Positions 55,201 through 62,810 of a stretch of 64,000 bases of DNA are shown piece by piece; positions within the stretch are counted from its first letter, which is position 1, and each line of letters opens with the position of its first letter. Position numbers and translations under genes: made by a program. Under the pieces are notes generated by a model. The model was not told the origin of the DNA. It saw only the letters and a program-made list of their open reading frames with translations, and did not search any database. The DNA is from Dehalococcoidia bacterium UBA1141 (GTDB lineage: Bacteria; Chloroflexota; Dehalococcoidia; Lucifugimonadales; UBA3495), in contig DCAE01000109.1 of the NCBI GenBank assembly GCA_002311385.1, positions 323,542 through 387,541 of the forward strand, given 5' to 3'.

Positions 55201-56878
55201 AGGCTTGTAGCGAGGTAACCAAGTCTTCCCTGATTGCATCCAAGGGCGGATTGGTTACCTGAGCGAAAAGTTGCTTGAAATAGTTGAATAGAATCTGGTT
55301 CTTGTCAGAGAGCACAGCCAAAGGAGCGTCGTTGCCCATGGACCCAACGGCCTCAGCACCGTTCATAGACATGGGCGCTGTGAGCATCCTCAGTTCTTCT
55401 GTGGTGTAGCCGAACACTCTCTGTTGTTGGCGCAACTCCGCAGCATCGTCCAGTTCCAGGCGTCCGCTGCCATTTACGTGACCACCGTTCACTGAACCAG
55501 GACTGGGCAGGTCGTCTAAAACCAGCTTGTTTTCCTTAAGCCACTGGCCGTAGGGTTGGCGGTTCGCCAACTCGCGCTTTAGCTCTTCGTCGCCGATGAT
55601 GCGGCCCGATTCGAAGTCAACCTCGAACATGCGCCCTGGCTGGAGACGCCCTTTCTCTTTCACCTCGGAAGGCGGAATATCCAGAACTCCGGTTTCGGAA
55701 GCCATCACCAGCTTGTCGTCTTTGGTCACGGTATAACGGAAAGGCCGAAGTCCGTTACGGTCCAACAGTGCGCAGATGCTGCGGCCGTTGGACGACACAA
55801 TCATGGCCGGGCCGTCCCATGGCTCCATCAAACAGGAGTGGTACTCGTAAAAGTCCTTCTTATCCTGGGACATGCTCTCGTGCTGCTCCCATGCCTCGGG
55901 CATCAGCATCAGCATGGCGTGGTCCAGTTCACGCCCGGTCATTAGCAACAATTCCAGGGCATTGTCTATGCTTGCGGTATCGCTGGCACCGGGGGTCATG
56001 ATGGGGGGAATCTTGTTCATATCGTCGCCAAACAAGGGCGACTGGAATTGGGCCTCTCGGGCATGCATCCAGTTTAGGTTGCCCCGCAAGGTGTTGATTT
56101 CCCCGTTATGGGCCAAGTAGCGGTAGGGGTGAGCTAGCTTCCAGTGCCCCAGCGTATTGGTGCTAAAGCGGGAGTGAACCAGAGCAAAGGCACTGGTCAG
56201 TTTTTCTTCGGCTAGGTCGTGGTAAAAGCCGGATATTTGGTGGGCCAATAGCAGCCCTTTATAGACGATGGTGTTGCACGAGAGGCTACAGACATAGAAG
56301 TAGTCAGCTTCCTCTTCGGTAATCCCCCAGTCAATAGCCTTGTGCTCGATGACCTTGCGCACAACATATAGCTTCCGCTCAAGTTCGTCTTGATCTTTGA
56401 CGCCCGCTCCCGGCCCAACAAACACCTGGCTGATGTGCGGACACACTTCTCTCGCGTCCCGGCCCAGCTTGGAGCGGTCTACAGGCACATCCCGCCAACC
56501 TAGAAGCTCCAAACCCTCTTCTTGGATAACATGGTCAACCAGCGCGCGGCACTTTTCCTGCGACTGGGTTTCAGGAGGCAGAAACAGCATGCCCACGCCG
56601 TACTCACCAGCACCGGGAATCGTGATCTGCAAGCGGTCACATTCGGCTTGTAAGAATTCGTGAGGCATCTGTATCAGGATGCCCGAACCGTCCCCAGTCT
56701 CGGGGTCGCAGCCAGCGGCGCCCCGGTGGCCCAGGTTGACCAGAACTTCCAAGCCGTCGTTGATTATCTGGTGTGACTTGCCGCCCTTTATGTTGGCGAC
56801 TACACCTACACCGCAGCTGTCGTGCTCGAACTGCGGAGAATAAAGACCATGTTGAGCTAATTTTTTAAGCCGGTTCAT
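52280..56878 (-). CDS. gltB: Glutamate synthase large subunit
   Basis: 1532 residues from ATG 56878. The class II glutamine amidotransferase domain begins at the catalytic Cys in EHDSCGVGVVANIKGG, so the propeptide is about 21 residues. Central domain, then the FMN-binding synthase domain with GSISKEAHESMGIAMNRMGA, PGEGGQLSGNKI and the 3Fe-4S motif CHLGTCSVGVATQD, then the GXGXG C-terminal barrel. It makes two glutamates from 2-oxoglutarate and glutamine. The longer start at 56965 adds a non-homologous stretch and is rejected. Confidence 0.95.
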   Translation of the reverse strand: MNRLKKLAQHGLYSPQFEHDSCGVGVVANIKGGKSHQIINDGLEVLVNLGHRGAAGCDPETGDGSGILIQMPHEFLQAECDRLQITIPGAGEYGVGMLFLPPETQSQEKCRALVDHVIQEEGLELLGWRDVPVDRSKLGRDAREVCPHISQVFVGPGAGVKDQDELERKLYVVRKVIEHKAIDWGITEEEADYFYVCSLSCNTIVYKGLLLAHQISGFYHDLAEEKLTSAFALVHSRFSTNTLGHWKLAHPYRYLAHNGEINTLRGNLNWMHAREAQFQSPLFGDDMNKIPPIMTPGASDTASIDNALELLLMTGRELDHAMLMLMPEAWEQHESMSQDKKDFYEYHSCLMEPWDGPAMIVSSNGRSICALLDRNGLRPFRYTVTKDDKLVMASETGVLDIPPSEVKEKGRLQPGRMFEVDFESGRIIGDEELKRELANRQPYGQWLKENKLVLDDLPSPGSVNGGHVNGSGRLELDDAAELRQQQRVFGYTTEELRMLTAPMSMNGAEAVGSMGNDAPLAVLSDKNQILFNYFKQLFAQVTNPPLDAIREDLVTSLQAFIGCEQNLFEETAAHCRQLKLNSPIIDGEQFAKISGINIGDIKSATLSTLFDADAGEGALKLALDRLCVQATQAINDGNCIIILSDRGVDDKNAPIPCLLATAAVHHHLIREGTRTKVGLVVDSGEPREVHHFSLLIGYGAGAVHPYLALATARNLAASGELNGTSPDYAEKNLIKANEKGVLKVMSKMGISTVQSYRGAQIFEALGLGHELIDQYFTWTPSRINGIGLADVESEVLERHSAAFGLQSPSERPLDFGGAYQWRRHGEFHQWNPEVIAKLQDSTRTGNWEGYKEFASLVNDQSKNMATLRGLLEFKKTQPPVPLDEVEPASEIVKRFATGAVSLGSISKEAHESMGIAMNRMGARSNTGEGGEDYRRYQVDENGDTSSSAIKQVASGRFGVTANYLVNATDLQIKMAQGSKPGEGGQLSGNKIDEYIGWVRKTTPGVELISPPPHHDIYSIEDLAQLIHDLKNVNPQARIHVKLVAEIGVGTVAAGVAKGHADVVLISGHDGGTGNSPETSIKYAGLPWELGLAETQQVLVANGLRSRISVQADGQLKTGRDTAIAALLGAEEFGYATGALIVNGCIMLRKCHLGTCSVGVATQDPELRKRFSGRPEHLVNYFNFIAEDLREIMAELGFRTVNEMIGRVDMLDAKEATEHWKTQGLDLSRLLYKQPARTQGEEAYCSVTQDHGLEKALDHQLIELSQVALEHKQPVEIDLPIRNSNRTVGAMLSGEIAKRYGEDGLPPDTIKIHLSGSAGQSFGAFLTKGINIHLEGDTNDYMGKGMSGGQIVVSPPIDSQFVAEDNIIVGNVVLYGATGGQVFISGIAGERFCVRNSGVHAVVESVGDHGCEYMTGGVVVVLGKTGRNFGAGMSGGIAFVYDRDGDFKDRFNPGLADLEEVTDAEDKGILKRMVEDHVRLTGSEPARKMLADWANCLPRFKKIMPRDYRRVLEERKLRGVEEQAGELEVAPHG

Positions 56879-57427
56879 AAATCCATACTCTGAGCTATCC
56901 AGGTATTCCCAAACCTGAGACTTATACAGAATCCGAAGCTTCCACAACCGGAGCCTACGGACCACCGGAGCTTACGAACCATACCAAACGATGAGGCTCG
57001 ATTATTCGAAATATGGTTGCTCCACCAATCAGGCACGCTGGCAAGCAGGAATCACAACTAGGTGTAACACCAATCAAGCGCTTGGGGCTAGTATTGTAAA
57101 ATATATCACAAACTAAGGAGGCCAGAAAGGGTAAAAGGCAAGATAACCGGCTACCACCGGCTTCTTGACCGCAATCCTTCGCTTGGGTTTCCTCGCTTAG
57201 CTAGGTATCTTCCTCGCAAGTATCTTTCCCGCCAGCCCCCTGACCGGAATACGCCATTATAGCCTGCATTGAGGAAAGAGAGTAGTACCACGTAGTCTCA
57301 GGCTGCTTGGCATGCCGGCAACAGCCCCTCCATCGCCAGTAGAACATCGGTATCGAGGGCAGTCACGCCTACCTGGGCATCGCATGAACTAGATTGGAGG
57401 GACTAAGCATAGGAAGGCCCAGCGGCC
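56879..57427. other. Intergenic region upstream of gltB
   Basis: No gene is seen in about 550 nt. Two adjacent palindromes lie 180-210 nt before gltB: GGTGT-A-ACACC (57061-57071) and CAAGCGCTTG (57075-57084). An AAGGAGG at 57115-57121 is not followed by a usable frame. The palindromes are candidate operators for nitrogen control of gltBD. Confidence 0.45.
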
Positions 57428-59002
57428 TTAGCACGGAATCCGCTCCGGTCCCAACTCCCCGGCGTAGAGGGCAAAGAAGGCCTCGATGCTCTCTTGGTCT
57501 ATGGCTCCCATCCTGAACATCCGTCCCCATGCCGATAGGACAATCTGGCCTTCCGGGATTCCTTCATAGGAACGAACAACGCCCCAGTTTCCGGACAAAA
57601 GCAGGTTATCAATCACGGCTTGGAGTCGGGCGGCATGGCCTTCCGAAGGCAGGTTGTAGCTTATGACAATATTCCCATGCTCCAAATTGTGGGTGATGAT
57701 TTCATCGGGCAGACCCTCGGGATAGAAACCACAGTTGGCCCAGCGCTCCCAGTGGTTGCCGGAGGATGGCGGTGCGGTGCTGTAGGTCACTGCTTCACCG
57801 ACCTGTACGTGGAAGCTGGTTGGCATCTCGGGGAATTCCTCACCCAGTCCAACAATCTGAGGTGACGGCGGAGCACCTTCATGGGCTTCATCCCCTGAGG
57901 GAGATTCCTTTTTTTTGGGAACGACGATTCCTCTTTCCCGAGGAGCTCGCTCCTGATCACTAGTAGTCTTTGTCTGGGTTATGGCCGTGAGGTTGGATAT
58001 TAGCTCGGTGATTTCCGGGCCGTTCATTTCCAATCGGATGGACACCTGTGCTCCGGTCTGACTCACCTCGAATCTCGCCAACAACTCGGTTAGTTCCGGG
58101 GACGGACTGAAACTCGCACCTAAGGTTATGAGCCCGCCCAACAATCCGCTGATTGACTCGGCGGACTCCTCGCTTGAGAACTCCAGATTGGCGCGCAAAA
58201 TGAAAATCTGGCCATTCTGGGACAAGATCAAACCGGCGAACTCCAAGTCTCGAAACGCTTCCACCGCACCAAAAAGACCCAGCGCTCCCTCCCCTGCCAA
58301 GGCACCACCCAAGAATGGGATGTTGCTCAGATCCGGCGAATCACCACCTAACACCTCCGCAAACATTTCCGTCGGAACTGCTGCTTCAAGCCTGAAAATA
58401 CCCAAACCCAAGTCGGTGAAGGCCTCAACCAAGTCTTCGGAAACCTTTTTTCTGTCTCCCTGCTGAACGTCGATTACCGCCCGGACGGCCTCGTCTGTTC
58501 CTAGGATAAGTAGTCCGTCTTTCAATACGGACAGGGACGGCGCGTCGGTGTTATCCCCGACCACATAAATCAATTCTTTTTTGTAAGGGGAGCTAACCAT
58601 TTTGCCCTCGGCTGCGCTACGGATGGAAGATATGATGGCAAGCTCATTGAAACTCCCCTTGGCGATTATCCCAGCGAACTCCTCGTTTCGAACGGTGTCG
58701 ACAAAAATGACCGCCTGAGAAAACTGACGTATATCAACCCCCGTTTCAGATAAAGCTTCTTCTAATATATTATCGATGCTCAGCTCATTTTCTTGGTCAG
58801 GCGTGCCTGCGGTTATCAAGGGCAAGATCCCGTTTGCGGACAGCAATGCTATCAGATTCACTTGGGCAATCAAGTTAGAACCTTCCGGGACCAGTTTCTC
58901 AGGATTGGTCTCTTGACTGCCCCCGCAGGCCACCGCCAATATGCTGATTAACCCAAGAAGGGTTAAGGCTATGGGGAAACCTTTAGTACGTAGGCCGAGC
59001 AT
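57428..59002 (-). CDS. Lipoprotein with a DUF3352-like body and a C-terminal DUF3105 domain
   Basis: 524 residues. A type II signal peptide (IALTLLGLISILAVACGG, lipid Cys ~26) leads into a ~320-residue alpha/beta region resembling the DUF3352-type lipoproteins, then a charged linker (~345-380), then DUF3105 (~385-524) with TYSTAPPSSGNHWERWANCGFY and HNLEHGNIVISYNLP. DUF3105 is an extracytoplasmic domain of unknown function. The body is similar in style to the lipoprotein at 48.96 kb. I do not know of this combination as a standard architecture. Confidence 0.75.
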   Translation of the reverse strand: MLGLRTKGFPIALTLLGLISILAVACGGSQETNPEKLVPEGSNLIAQVNLIALLSANGILPLITAGTPDQENELSIDNILEEALSETGVDIRQFSQAVIFVDTVRNEEFAGIIAKGSFNELAIISSIRSAAEGKMVSSPYKKELIYVVGDNTDAPSLSVLKDGLLILGTDEAVRAVIDVQQGDRKKVSEDLVEAFTDLGLGIFRLEAAVPTEMFAEVLGGDSPDLSNIPFLGGALAGEGALGLFGAVEAFRDLEFAGLILSQNGQIFILRANLEFSSEESAESISGLLGGLITLGASFSPSPELTELLARFEVSQTGAQVSIRLEMNGPEITELISNLTAITQTKTTSDQERAPRERGIVVPKKKESPSGDEAHEGAPPSPQIVGLGEEFPEMPTSFHVQVGEAVTYSTAPPSSGNHWERWANCGFYPEGLPDEIITHNLEHGNIVISYNLPSEGHAARLQAVIDNLLLSGNWGVVRSYEGIPEGQIVLSAWGRMFRMGAIDQESIEAFFALYAGELGPERIPC

Positions 59003-59145
59003 TTTATCTCCTAGCAGTTGGTGAAGTTGGATCGAGGTTGTTTTGGACTTGGCCGAAGTTTCTGGAACGATATGCGGGTCTGGCTGGTGTTTTTCAGTTG
59101 ACCGTCAATTTAGGTGGGCATATACTCGATTACAGTAAATATTTC

Positions 59146-59175
59146 CCACGTAGATCTTTGTTTAGATCTACGTGG
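59146..59175. promoter_or_regulatory. Perfect 12-bp inverted repeat before rsfS
   Basis: CCACGTAGATCT / AGATCTACGTGG with a TTGTTT loop, 28 nt before the rsfS ATG and between two divergent genes. No T-run follows, so it is more likely an operator or a leader hairpin than a terminator. Confidence 0.6.
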
Positions 59176-59202
59176 TTCTCAGCCCACCGAAATTTTTAGC
59201 CT

Positions 59203-59574
59203 ATGTCAATTAGGCACAGGAGCAGAAGTCTGGAACCAACAGAGTTGGCTCAATTAATCGTCGATGTAGCATCGGACAGGCTGGCTTCGGACATTGTAAT
59301 GTTGGATGTTCGCCGAATTTCTTCGTTCGCCGACTACTTCGTCATAATGTCCGCGGAGTCCACCCGGCAGGTTCAAGGCTTGGAAGAAGATATTACCCGC
59401 TCTCTTAAAGCGGAGAATGTGCGGCAGTACCGCAGAGAAGGCCTTCACAGCTCCGGCTGGGTATTGCTGGACTTCAGCAACGTTATCGTCCACATTTTCG
59501 GGCCGGAGGAGCGAGAATTCTACGACCTTGAGCGCCTTTGGTCTCAAGCGCCCCAAGTGGTTCGCGTCCTTTAA
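59203..59574 (+). CDS. rsfS: Ribosomal silencing factor RsfS
   Basis: 123 residues. ELAQLIVDVASDRLASDIVMLDVRRISSFADYFVIMSAESTRQVQ, GLHSSGWVLLDFSNVIVHIFGPEEREFYDLERLW: complete RsfS/Iojap fold. It binds L14 on the 50S subunit and blocks subunit joining in starvation. It stands alone on the plus strand, apart from its usual nadD neighbour. Confidence 0.93.
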   Translation: MSIRHRSRSLEPTELAQLIVDVASDRLASDIVMLDVRRISSFADYFVIMSAESTRQVQGLEEDITRSLKAENVRQYRREGLHSSGWVLLDFSNVIVHIFGPEEREFYDLERLWSQAPQVVRVL

Positions 59575-59629
59575 ACTGAGCATCCAGTCTGTTCTTTAAG
59601 AATCTCAGTCCCTGTGGGATTCTGTTCCC

Positions 59630-60082
59630 CTAGAGCTCTTTTATCCAAGAATCGTTGCTCCGCCCGTACTCCAAAATCTCTTCAGTTTTGAAGAACAATT
59701 CAATCTCCCGCTGCGCCGACTCTGGGCCATCGGAGCCGTGCACCAAGTTCCTTCCAATGTCCAGAGCCAAATCGCCACGGATCGTTCCCATGGGTGAGTC
59801 GGCTGGGTTAGTTCCCCCTATGGTGTTTCGTACTACTTCGACGGCGTTTTCGGCCTCCCAAACCATGGCCACTATCGGCGCGGATGTGATAAAGCCCACC
59901 AAACTCGGAAAAAAGGGCCGCTCCGCATGCTCGCCGTAGTGCCGCTTTGCCAGGTCTTCGGTAACCTGCATCAATTTCATGGCCACCAGTTTTAATCCTC
60001 TCCGCTCCAGGCGCGAGATGATTTCGCCAATCAAGCTCCGTTGGACTCCATCGGGCTTAACCAAAACCAAGGTTCTTTCCAT
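59630..60082 (-). CDS. ndk: Nucleoside diphosphate kinase
   Basis: 150 residues from ATG 60082 (GGAG about 9 nt upstream). [20 protein letters not shown], the active-site His in [16 protein letters not shown] (~115), and [21 protein letters not shown]. Balances NTP pools by ping-pong phosphotransfer. Last gene of the thiL-tsaE-tsaB-ndk series, separated from tsaB by a repeat element. Confidence 0.95.
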   Translation of the reverse strand: MERTLVLVKPDGVQRSLIGEIISRLERRGLKLVAMKLMQVTEDLAKRHYGEHAERPFFPSLVGFITSAPIVAMVWEAENAVEVVRNTIGGTNPADSPMGTIRGDLALDIGRNLVHGSDGPESAQREIELFFKTEEILEYGRSNDSWIKEL

Positions 60083-60106
60083 TCTTGTCAACTCCAAATA
60101 GTGTTC

Positions 60107-60176
60107 ACCGCAGAGTGCGCCGAGAGCGCAGAGGTAACAGCCTTACTCAACTCTGCGTTCTCTGCGTCTCTGCGGT
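60107..60176. repeat. Imperfect inverted repeat rich in CTCTGCG
   Basis: The left arm (60107-60133, starting ACCGCAGAG) pairs with the right arm (60151-60176, ending CTCTGCGGT) with a handful of mismatches around a 17-nt loop. The right arm is a run of CTCTGCG-type units. Similar CGCAGAG-rich elements are scattered in many bacterial genomes. A degenerate relative (ATCTCTGCAATCTCTGCG) lies at about 61560-61577. Confidence 0.65.
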
Positions 60177-60191
60177 AATAATATTCTAACT

Positions 60192-60935
60192 TTAACGTTG
60201 CGGTTTTATGTCCCGGCGCTTTGGGCCGCCGATGCTGGGCATCCGCAGATACAATGGCTGGAGCGTTGCCAGGTCCGAAAGTTCGCCTTCCAATAGATGT
60301 TTCCAACCCAGGTGGCACAAAGACCAAAGACGGGAAGCTGAGGACGATTGAATTACCAGCGCTTTGGACTTCATCTCGTCTCTGATAATTTCGCTCCAGT
60401 TTATCACGCCCTCCCCGCAAAACAGGGTCTTCTGACGCTCGGCGGCGCAGTTTTTCGGTTCTCGGAGGTCTGCACTGTGAATCTCTTCAATCAAATCTTG
60501 AGGCGTGCCTACAGAGTCCTCACGCACGCGTTTGCCTTCACAATCAAATAGAGCAGAGGCGACCTCGTTCCTACCGGCGTCCAGAATTGCGCACACCGGC
60601 AAACCTGCGCCCAAATAGGAGCTTGCCTCAATGTCTAACGTTCCAACCCCCACAACCGGTTTTCCGGCGGTGACGGCCAATCCCTTGACCACGCTCAGTC
60701 CCACTCGCAATGCGCTAAACCCGCCAGGCCCCAACGCCACAGCGATACCGGTCAAGTCAGCCAAGGTGATATTATGGCTCTCCAAGATTTGGGAGACTGC
60801 AGGCATGAGTTCAGAGGTGTGGTTCACTGAAGAATACCAAGACCTGCTGGCAATCATTCGACCTTTTTCAGGTTCTGGAGCAGAGTACAGTGCGACACCG
60901 GCGTAGCGGGTGGAGGTATCCACGGCCAAGAGCAT
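60192..60935 (-). CDS. tsaB: tRNA threonylcarbamoyladenosine protein TsaB
   Basis: 247 residues. MLLAVDTSTRYAGVALYSA, SVNHTSELMPAVSQIL, GPGGFSALRVGLSVVKGLA and VCAILDAGRNEVASALF outline the actin-like fold. It partners TsaD and TsaE to make t6A37. Its ATG overlaps the tsaE stop by one base. The C-terminal third is less conserved. No rimI or tsaD lies nearby. Confidence 0.9.
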   Translation of the reverse strand: MLLAVDTSTRYAGVALYSAPEPEKGRMIASRSWYSSVNHTSELMPAVSQILESHNITLADLTGIAVALGPGGFSALRVGLSVVKGLAVTAGKPVVGVGTLDIEASSYLGAGLPVCAILDAGRNEVASALFDCEGKRVREDSVGTPQDLIEEIHSADLREPKNCAAERQKTLFCGEGVINWSEIIRDEMKSKALVIQSSSASRLWSLCHLGWKHLLEGELSDLATLQPLYLRMPSIGGPKRRDIKPQR

Positions 60936-61471
60936 TATTCGTCGCCCATCCCTTTCACGGAGTCTTTGGCGTCATTTTCGCTATCAAATGCCAATTCTAG
61001 TTCCTTGATTAATCGCTCATAGCGGCTAGGCGCCGTTGAGCCTGAGTCAACTGCTATCTCCAAGATTCGGCAGTCATCGCCAGGGCCGTAGTCCAATTCT
61101 ATCCAGCACGACCCAGGGGGGAAGATTTCTTCCGCCTTGTCGGCCCACTCCACAACGCAAACACCCTCTCCCAGCAACTGCTCATCCAGTCCCAAATCCC
61201 AAGCCTCCCAGGGGTCGTTGATTCGGTATAAGTCCAAGTGATGCAAGACCAAGCGGCCTTGGTGCTTGGTCATCAATACAAACGTGGGGCTGCGCAGGTT
61301 CTCGGGGACACCCAAACCCCGGGCAATTCCCTGGCTGAGACAGGTCTTGCCGGCGCCCAAAGGACCCGTGAGTAGGTATATATCCCCCGGCTGGGCACTA
61401 GCGCCGATGATTTCACCCACTTTCTGGGTATCACTGGCGCTGGTGGTTTCAAAGCGAAAAGCATCAGTCAT
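60935..61471 (-). CDS. tsaE: tRNA threonylcarbamoyladenosine ATPase TsaE
   Basis: 178 residues. Walker A GPLGAGKTCLSQGIARGLG (~36), SPTFVLMTKHQGRLVLHHLDLYRI with the Asp-Leu-Tyr-Arg motif, and VVEWADKAEEIFP (Walker-B-like). The C-terminal ~25 residues are acidic and extra. Stop overlaps the tsaB start. Confidence 0.93.
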   Translation of the reverse strand: MTDAFRFETTSASDTQKVGEIIGASAQPGDIYLLTGPLGAGKTCLSQGIARGLGVPENLRSPTFVLMTKHQGRLVLHHLDLYRINDPWEAWDLGLDEQLLGEGVCVVEWADKAEEIFPPGSCWIELDYGPGDDCRILEIAVDSGSTAPSRYERLIKELELAFDSENDAKDSVKGMGDE

Positions 61472-61593
61472 TTCTGGGATGGTCCATTTAACCGCAGGGC
61501 ACGCAAAGCACCAGAGTTTTCAATCTATTTACTCCCTCATCTCCCCGCTCTCGCCGATCTCTGCAATCTCTGCGATGAATACATCCAGACTGG

Positions 61594-62628
61594 CTATGCA
61601 AAATGGTCCCAACCGCCGCGGCCCGCCTCTATCTCTTTGCCCGAGCCGTCAATTATTACCACCCGGCCCGGTTCTCCGGAGAACAATTCGCCAACCACAG
61701 AGCCCTGCTCCAGTTGAGGCATGACCCGTTCCATTAGCTCCGATTCCGCCATGAACAGCAATATATAGTCTTCTCCACCGTATAGTGCCAACTCCAAGCA
61801 CTGGTCGGGAAAGGCTTCTTTGAGCAATGTATGCAAAGGGATTTGCTCACTGTATAACCGGGCGGAAAGGCCGCTGGCTCGACATAACTTGGACAGGTCG
61901 TCGGCCAAGCCGTCGCTAACATCCATAGCCGTGGCAATCCCGGCGTTGGCAAGAATGCGCCCTTCATCTACTGCCGGTTGGGGGCGCCTGTGGCACCGCT
62001 TCAGGTATTCCGTCGATTCTTGGGATATTGCGAGTTCGGTCGGCTCTTTGTGCAACATCAACCTTAAACCACCGCCAGACCCGCCCAGCGGTCCGGTGAC
62101 ACCAATTTTGTCTCCAGCTTTGCCGGTGGTGCGCAACATGGGTTTTGCCGGGTGGTAGCCGGTCAGGGCTACCGTTATGAACACTACCGGAGAGCGGACC
62201 ATGTCCCCGCCAACCAAGGAAACTCCGTAGGCATTGCTAATCTCCAACATGCCACGGTACAGCTCCTTTATATCCTCAACCTCCGTTTCCGGGGGCAGGC
62301 CCAGGGTGATGAGTGCATAAGTAGGTAGGCCGCCCATGGCCGCAATATCGCTGATGTTGGAAGCCAAGGACTTCCAGCCCAAGTCAGCCCAAGGGGTGGT
62401 TGACCTAGTGAAATGGATTCCTTCTACAACAGTGTCGGTGGTGAATAGCTCCGTGCCTTTGACGGTCTCCCAGGCGGCGGTGTCGTCTCCCGTGTCCACC
62501 AGCAGCCGGAAGCCGTGGGCCGGAGCATTGTTGACGGCGGAGCGCTGCTCTACAATCATCTTGTTGAGCAAGTCTATAAGCCCGAACTCGCCAAGTTGGT
62601 TGATACGCTGTGTTTTTTGGGAACTCAT
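61594..62628 (-). CDS. thiL: Thiamine-monophosphate kinase
   Basis: 344 residues from ATG 62628. GEFGLIDLLNKMI, GDDTAAWE (metal/nucleotide), TTDTVVEGIHF, ASNISDIAAMGG, LVGGDMVR, GVTGPLGGSGGGL and AMDVSDGLADDL are the ThiL blocks in order. It makes thiamine diphosphate, complementing ThiE at the left end of the window. The longer frame to 62862 encodes nonsense and overlaps the divergent gene. No ribosome binding site; a promoter lies 10 nt upstream, so the mRNA is probably leaderless. Confidence 0.92.
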   Translation of the reverse strand: MSSQKTQRINQLGEFGLIDLLNKMIVEQRSAVNNAPAHGFRLLVDTGDDTAAWETVKGTELFTTDTVVEGIHFTRSTTPWADLGWKSLASNISDIAAMGGLPTYALITLGLPPETEVEDIKELYRGMLEISNAYGVSLVGGDMVRSPVVFITVALTGYHPAKPMLRTTGKAGDKIGVTGPLGGSGGGLRLMLHKEPTELAISQESTEYLKRCHRRPQPAVDEGRILANAGIATAMDVSDGLADDLSKLCRASGLSARLYSEQIPLHTLLKEAFPDQCLELALYGGEDYILLFMAESELMERVMPQLEQGSVVGELFSGEPGRVVIIDGSGKEIEAGRGGWDHFA

Positions 62629-62637
62629 GCTCAGGCG

Positions 62638-62667
62638 ATTATATCCTTGATGCTTCAAGCCACTCAA
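62638..62667 (-). promoter_or_regulatory. Promoter of thiL, nearly leaderless
   Basis: On the minus strand TTGAGT (62662-62667), 18 nt, TATAAT (62638-62643). The start would be about 62631, three bases before the ATG. The spacer contains CTTGA-AGCA-TCAAG, a short inverted repeat that could bind a repressor. Confidence 0.6.
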
Positions 62668-62810
62668 CCTCACTGGCTCAAATATATATCTACTATATTT
62701 GGCTGATATGGGCGAAGGCGCTTGTGGCAAATTACACGGCGCATAGACATTTGTGCCGTACAAACGAAACGAATCCATATTCAGGCCGAATTGGAAACGA
62801 GAGGAAGACA

